64,000 nt of DNA from NCBI GenBank assembly GCA_930367215.1, contig OV884059.1, forward strand, positions 76,541,393 to 76,605,392, written 5' to 3'. The notes beneath the pieces were generated by a model. It made no database searches. It was not told where the DNA came from and was given only the letters and a program-made list of their open reading frames with translations. Below, in pieces: positions 58,220-64,000 of the stretch; positions within the stretch are counted from its first letter, which is position 1; every line of letters begins with the position of its first letter. This DNA is from Pollenia angustigena (taxonomy: Eukaryota; Arthropoda; Insecta; Diptera; Polleniidae). The position numbers and the translations under genes were made by a program.

Positions 58220-58598
58220 AGGTGCTATCAGACGGGATGTATTTTACGTATGTACTGTCACTTTTCTTTCCCATATGTAATTCCGTATGTATGTCAAAAT
58301 TTCCATTTTACATACGATTCATAATTTTTGCTATCACACCTGCTTATGTTTTTCCTTATGATATAACCTATAAATGTAAACAAAAGCTGACTTTTGTTTA
58401 CGTTTCAAAACAAATCAGCTGTTTTGTTTATGTTTGCCACAGGAAAATAGAGCGTGTTCTAATCGAAAAGTGTACATATGTATTTCCACATGTATTTTAC
58501 ACATGCAAAGTTTCATATGTATCACACGATGTGTACAACTTTTACAGATGGAAAATTTGACAGTACATATGTAAAATACATCCCGTCTGATAGCACCT
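58220..58598. mobile_element. TTA-flanked MITE, 379 bp, 40-bp TIRs
   Basis: Both ends begin AGGTGCTATCAGACGGGATG and match over 40 bp with one mismatch. TTA flanks both sides (58217-58219 and 58599-58601), as for PIF/Harbinger. The interior is full of TACATATGTA-like palindromes. Near-identical ends suggest a comparatively recent insertion. Confidence 0.85.
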
Positions 58599-58919
58599 TT
58601 AGCGTGCTTAATATTGAATGCAAAGTTTGTACTAAAAGCGATATTCACCACGCTTGTAGCAATTTTCAACATTAAATTTTCTTACAATTCAAATAAGCGT
58701 TTACAGCACTGATTTTCAATAATTAATGTCAGCTGTTGTTAAAAATTTTGCGACAAAAAAAATATAATAAAAGTAAAACAAACGAAAAACAAAAAGTTTT
58801 TATATCCATCACAATATAACTAAAAATCACAATATAACGCAAAACACAAGAAAAAAAATACTTGCTTGCATAAAAAAGTACTTTACGCAGATGCAAAAAA
58901 GGGTATTATCTCACACTTA

Positions 58920-59301
58920 TGGTGTTTTCTTCTCTACAGAAAAATATGACATTTTATTTAAAAAAATGCAACTTTGTGTCTGTTTCTTAAAAATTTTGCT
59001 CCCGAAAAGGGTGGCTTGTTTTATTCTAAAAAACTCACCCTTTTCGCGAGCAAAATTTTTAAGAAACAGACACTAAATTGCATTTTTTTTTTAATTAAAT
59101 GTCACACTTTTTGTAGAAAAGAAAACACCATCAGTTATAACTGCGGGTAAGAAATGGAACAAATTTGCCATTTATTGTTGCAACATGTTTAGAAAGGAAA
59201 ACGACAACTTCTCACATTTTTGCATATATTTTTAGAATGGAACAAAAACCCGCACGAATGGTAGCATATATGGAACATTATTGTCAGAAAAGAAAACACC
59301 A
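58920..59301. mobile_element. TGGTGTTTTC MITE, long form, 382 bp
   Basis: The left end TGGTGTTTTCTTCTCTACAG and right end AGAAAAGAAAACACCA are inverted copies flanked by TTA at 58917-58919 and 59302-59304. The first 211 bp (to 59130) equal the whole 197-bp copy at 33660-33856, including its own right end. The remaining 171 bp (with CTGCGGGT ... ACCCGCA) are extra. Confidence 0.8.
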
Positions 59302-59304
59302 TTA

Positions 59305-60982
59305 GTATATGATTTTGTTCTGTACAAAATATTAGTTATCATTAAGAAATATAATAAATAAAAATGTAATTTTTCAAAATTTAATATTTTTTTTACCGGA
59401 TAAATTGTATTTTAACTGGTACCTGGACAATAGACCCAAAAAACTCGACTCCAGGGCATTCCAGGCCGTCTAGCAGCCCTATACTGCAATAAAAGTATTA
59501 CGCCACTTTTTGTTAAAGACTCATTAAATTTTCTAATTCGGCCCACTGTCCTTGTTTTTTGTTTAAATTAAATCTATATAAACTCTTTTATCTAGACATT
59601 TAACTGCTACTAATACATTTAAAAACATCTTTCGTTTCTACACTTATTCAGAAGATTTCCACTTTTCCATGATTTTTTGTTCATCTTCTTTTTAATTTGT
59701 TTTATTTTTTAGGAAAAAAAGAAAAATGAAATAAAACTTTAAAAAAAGTACTAAAACAAATTACGCGTTTTTTTCTAAAAACTTTTCGACACATTCGAGT
59801 TTTTATTTAACTTTTGTTGATTTTATTTGTAATTTGGATTTAAAGGTCTCACAGTAAACTTTTTTTTTATATCTTATTTTTTCCGGTGAAGATGTGATGG
59901 TTTATGTTCTCGTATTCAAGCAATTTTATATCAAGAGTGTTAAGGGATTTAAGTTTTTTTGGTACTCAACAAAATAAATTCCTTAAAATAAAAATAAAAG
60001 TTATTTGTTCTGTTGAAACATAAATATAAAAAAATGATATAAAAAACATTTTTTGTCGAGTCGAAAGTTCATTTTTGCTGACTTGAAATCGATGTTTGTT
60101 GCTGCTTGTAGAGTGTCTTTCTCAGTGTGGGTTTTGTAAGCAGGCTTTTAAAAATTTGTTTATTTTATAACTTTTAACATCATATAAGTAGACTTAATAA
60201 CCATGTTATAAAAAATTTATTATACACACAAACACTCAGGAACTTCATTTAATAGCCCTCCTTGTAACCTACACATATACAAACATACATAAAAAAAGGT
60301 TAATGCGTGTTTTGGAATTCAAGTAGAAACGGTAGATGAAAAACTTTTGCCGTTGAAAAGTGTGGGAAGTATTATTTTGGGTTTTAATGCAATTTTAAAA
60401 GTTATTTAATAACAATTTCTTGTTTTAAAGAGCTTAACAATAGACTTGAAGTTTATTAGTCATACACAACATTTTAAGTACGTACAGAAAAACAATACTT
60501 TTGTATATTGTCACACTTGACGAAATTGCTGTGATAAAGTTTTTCTTAATTTGTGTACAAAATGTGTGGTTTTTTAATCTATAAAAAATTTAACTGTTTT
60601 TTATCAAGAATAAAAATTGGGGAATAAACACGAATAACAAAATCTTTTATATTAAAATTTTGTATTCCCAAAAATTACTTTAACAATTAAAATTAGTCAA
60701 ATTGAAAAAGTTCAAAAAATATTGTTAATCATACGAATTTTCATTCAAATAACATTTTTGTTTACGTTTTTAAAATTTTGTATTATAAACAAAATGTTTC
60801 TTTAATTTTGGTTTATTGTATTTTTTAATACAAATGATTTTTTTATTAACACTTTTTGCTATCTTATCTTGACTTAAGCTGTTTTGTCAAAATGCCACAC
60901 GATATGATAAAAAAAATCCTATATCAAATTTCCAAACGAGGTAAGATTTGGAATAAGTTGAAATACTTGGAAATTGTTAAAA
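59305..60982. other. no gene seen
   Basis: A/T-rich non-coding sequence, nothing recognised. Confidence 0.45.
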
Positions 60983-61140
60983 AGCAAGTGGGGATACTTT
61001 CATTTTCCATGTTGATGTTTCTAGAAATGACTTAATGCGCTTTGATGATATTTATACAGGGTGTCCAGTAACAATGCAGTTTTGAATTTCAATGAATTCA
61101 AACGCGCTGTTCTTTCCTGATGCGCTCCATTTTAAATAAG
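60983..61140 (+). repeat. dispersed repeat, relative of 57425-57590
   Basis: AAGTGGGGATACT, TTCATTTTCCATGTTGATGT, TAGAAATGACTTAATGCGCT and ATACAGGGTGTCCAGTAACA match the 57.4-kb copy in order. Confidence 0.75.
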
Positions 61141-61401
61141 CGAAATAAATCTGTGTGAAATTACAGTCAATTTTTAAAGTGCACTCTTACTAAGATTCTA
61201 GTTGCTATACCCAGTAAAAACTTCGCCTACAAAATAATGTGTTGAGTAATCAGTAAAATATAAAAGCACTACTTCCAATTCTAATGAAAGAACCAATGAA
61301 TTTGACAAGGGATAACCCAAAATGAACACATTAAAATGTAAGTCATTATTTTTTTACATAAATACATCCATAAAAAAGTAGTTATAGAAATTGTTATAGA
61401 C

Positions 61402-62783
61402 TAGGGAGATCGATCGAATAGTATTCGACCGGTTTTAAGCGGTTATTTTAGTTTCGCCCAAGTCGAATATTTTAAAATGTCCATTTTTCGAATATCGAAT
61501 AAACCGGTTATTTTGGTAAAATAAACCGGTTATTTTGGTAATGCGTAAATTATATACGTTTTCCTTACTTTTGTTAAAAATGTACCCGTAATTTAAGCTT
61601 ATATAAGCGTGAATTCTTGTAACAAAAACCAAAAACAATTTAAAAAACTACAAAAAAAATGTTCAGCTTAAAAGTAATTAGCAATTTGACAGTACTGTTA
61701 ATATTCGAACTGATTTAAAAGACAATGGTGCTTAAAGGGACATAAAAGTATAGGTTGTTCAACGTCACGACTTATTAATCAACTTTAATTAATCCACAAG
61801 CTTGACATAAGTATACGACAAGTAAAACTTGACTCTGTTCTAAGTAGTTTTTAGAGATTAAACAAGAGCGGAAAGCGTCTTCTAGCTGTCAAAAATGCTC
61901 ATGTCCATACAATTTGTATGAAGCATCCCTAAATAGCGCGGCATCAATGCTTTACAATTGGAAAATCCGATTTTGACAGCGCTTGTTAATAAATAATTTC
62001 AATTTAGCTATTTTTCGACACTCTAGCGAGTTTTTCTCTTATTTTTATTTCTATTGTTTGGGTTTTATTAAACAAGAAAGTTAACACTTCTGTTTGTGGC
62101 ACAACGTTGATGCTCTTGTTTAGGTATGGCATATCAGCGTAAAAGCTAAGCGGAAGAAAACGTTCCGAATTCCGCTCTTGTTTAGATACGGCTGTTAAGT
62201 AGTTCTAGCATATCTTCATGCTTAAAACTACAACATACCGGCGGAATCAACGATGTGGAAAAATTCTTCAGTTTTAAGTATTAAAACTCCAAGAAATTTT
62301 AACAAAATATTAAACAATATCATGGAAGGTTTTAAATTGTGATCGACGAATTGACAGATATTTCATACAAAAAGCATGTTCAATTTACTAATCGTTTCTA
62401 AAATGCTGAAACAAATTAATTTGAAATATATAATCCTGGATAAGAGGTTTTGTTTTCAACTTTTCAAAAATATGTTTGAAGTCTACTGATTCATATAGAC
62501 ATGCTTAGCCACCAACAAATTAAAACTCATTTAACATAAATTTGGGGGAATATCTCAAATAATAAATTTATTAAGTTCCTATAATTTTTAAAAACCAAAG
62601 TTTTTCAAAACTTCTGCAGCTATTTTTTATTCTAATTAACTTTTAATTACAAAAACTAATATGATTTTTGTCTTTTTATGTATTTTTCAAATGCTTAACC
62701 GAAACCCGGTTTTTTTTAAATAGCAACTATTCGGAATATTCGAAAACCAGTTATTGAAAAAAGTCGAATAATCGATCACCCTA
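61402..62783. mobile_element. non-autonomous hAT element, 1382 bp
   Basis: The ends TAGGGAGATCGATCGAATA and TCGAATAATCGATCACCCTA are inverted copies, and TTATAGAC is perfectly duplicated on both sides (61394-61401 and 62784-62791), the 8 bp expected of hAT. Subterminal zones are rich in TATTCGAA- and CCGGTTATTTTGG-type words in both orientations. No transposase frame is present. A second element with AAACAAGAGCGGAA ends is nested within. Confidence 0.85.
61859..62184. mobile_element. nested AAACAAGAGCG element
   Basis: The left TAAACAAGAGCGGAAAGCG and right TCCGCTCTTGTTTA are inverted copies inside the hAT element. An additional right-type end (GCTCTTGTTTAGGTATGG) lies at 62112-62129, suggesting a duplicated or doubly nested end. 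Same family as 35039-35238. Confidence 0.55.
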
Positions 62784-62791
62784 TTATAGAC

Positions 62792-64000
62792 TTAATTATA
62801 GAAGAAAGCTACTAAATGATGATGATGAGTGAAAGGAGCTATCCATTTTTAAAAAGTAAGCGAAGTTTTTACTGGGTAGTTTTAAATTGATAAAAAAAAA
62901 CTCATGTAGAAATTTGTCAAAAAACTAATTTCCTACATCAATCGAATTTTAATCTCTTAGAAAAACAATAATTTTATGTTCCTAACCAGAACTGGGGAGT
63001 CATCAAAAAAAAGTTCTAACTCCGACTGCATCCGATGAAATTTTTTAAGTCCGACTCCGACTCCTACTCTAACATTGATGCTAAATGTATATAAGACTGG
63101 TCTGTAATTGACTTTAGACTCTGTAAAAAAATTAAGCTTTAATATGGTAACTTACATATAAGACTGGCCCTTATTGAGTCAGGCTTGAGGTATGTATATA
63201 TTGAATAATCCAAAACCTGTTTTACGAAATTTTTTTTGGTTTCTGAGATGTTAGGCATTCATTGTGCCCCATATCAACTTTTTTAAAGTTTTTAAAGTAT
63301 TGTTAATTTAATTAACTCTACAGGTCACTGTCTGGCAATTGCAGCAAATTCCTCATACAAACTCAGAAATTAGTTTCACACTTGCTTCGTTTCATTACCG
63401 TAAAAAAAGTAGTTAAAGCAAAATACACAGCAATAAGTATACATATGCAGCACAAAACCACTTCTTTTTAAAAATAAATTTAGAAAAGTGGCGTATGCGG
63501 CACAAGAACCCTTCATGTAAACCTTCATATAAGGAAATTTCAAGTCAAGTAGAGCAATTGAATATTTAAATTTAAAAATTTCATAAATATATATAAATAA
63601 ATCATGTTGCTCTTTAAATTTTCCACTAAATTTACGTCACATTTATTCAAGAAAAAAAATCTAATTTTCTACACAATTACTTACGACAACAACAAAAATT
63701 ACTCATAAACACCATTAGTAAAGAAAAAATTATGTCTTTACAGTGCCAAAAGTCAGCCCAAATAAAGGACTTACTTTTAAACCAACACACTAGCACACTT
63801 TAACTTCCGTTTACTTCCGCCCGTTACATTTTTTTTAACACACTTGTATTACAAATATGTCAGATATTCTTGTGCTACACAAGTATAAATAAAAATAATA
63901 ATAATGTTAATAAATTGCCTTTTGAATAAAATATAAAAGTATGTGTATGAAAGAGGGGAAAAAATAAGAAAGAAAACAAATTAACTTCATGCCATTTAAA
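62792..64000. other. no gene seen
   Basis: A/T-rich non-coding sequence. A GACTCCGACTCC phrase at 63054-63065 recurs at 36930-36955 and, complemented, at 54779-54790. Confidence 0.45.

Noticed and set aside
1..64000. CRISPR array, bacterial operons or integrated viral genes
   Set aside because: The spacing and sequence of all repeats fit eukaryotic transposons and satellites; no viral or prokaryotic protein was recognised.

Overview
The window is about 70% A+T and contains no host gene that I can recognise. No run of exons and no conserved cellular protein is visible on either strand. What it holds is a dense, layered set of decayed transposable elements, miniature inverted-repeat elements (MITEs), tRNA-derived relics and satellite-like repeats set in A/T-rich sequence. 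The mix (a jockey-clade LINE, RTE-like and R1/LOA-like LINEs, rosa-like DD41D mariners, hAT and PIF/Harbinger-type MITEs, and repeats opening with an imperfect TTCGGC/GCCGAA stem-loop) fits an intergenic region or large intron of a higher fly (Diptera: Brachycera, probably a calyptrate fly). The organism is an inference; no single sequence proves it.

Layout. 0-8 kb: an R1/LOA-like LINE tail with poly(A) and a CATA microsatellite; a terminal-inverted-repeat (TIR) element (1309-3225) split by an antisense RTE-like LINE; a mariner-type MITE; then a long LINE relic (4261-7697) with endonuclease, reverse transcriptase and zinc-knuckle regions, interrupted by a 510-bp Harbinger-like MITE. 8-20 kb: foldbacks and large members of the TTCGGC repeat families, a relic of an unidentified coding element (11.9-12.6 kb), a hAT MITE and a mariner nested inside a repeat copy. 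20-33 kb: several MITEs, another mariner fragment, two tRNA-like SINE copies, a ~150-bp-period satellite block, an RTE-like relic and a further mariner fragment. 33-43 kb: MITEs inside older repeats, an RTE-like LINE cut by an internally deleted DD41D mariner, a pogo/Tigger-type MITE and a 5'-truncated jockey LINE. 43-55 kb: a hAT transposase remnant, a 1.1-kb TIR element and LINE zinc-knuckle relics. 55-64 kb: a CR1/jockey-like LINE tail, a second Harbinger-like MITE, more MITEs and a 1.38-kb non-autonomous hAT with a perfect 8-bp target duplication.

Nothing here works together as a pathway. The value of the window is as a record of nested insertions: many boundaries are defined by target-site duplications (TA for mariner/pogo, TTA or TAA for Harbinger-like, 8 bp for hAT), which gives exact borders and relative ages. 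Every coding element carries stops, frameshifts, lost catalytic residues or truncation, so all appear dead. I found no CRISPR array, rRNA, intact tRNA or viral gene.
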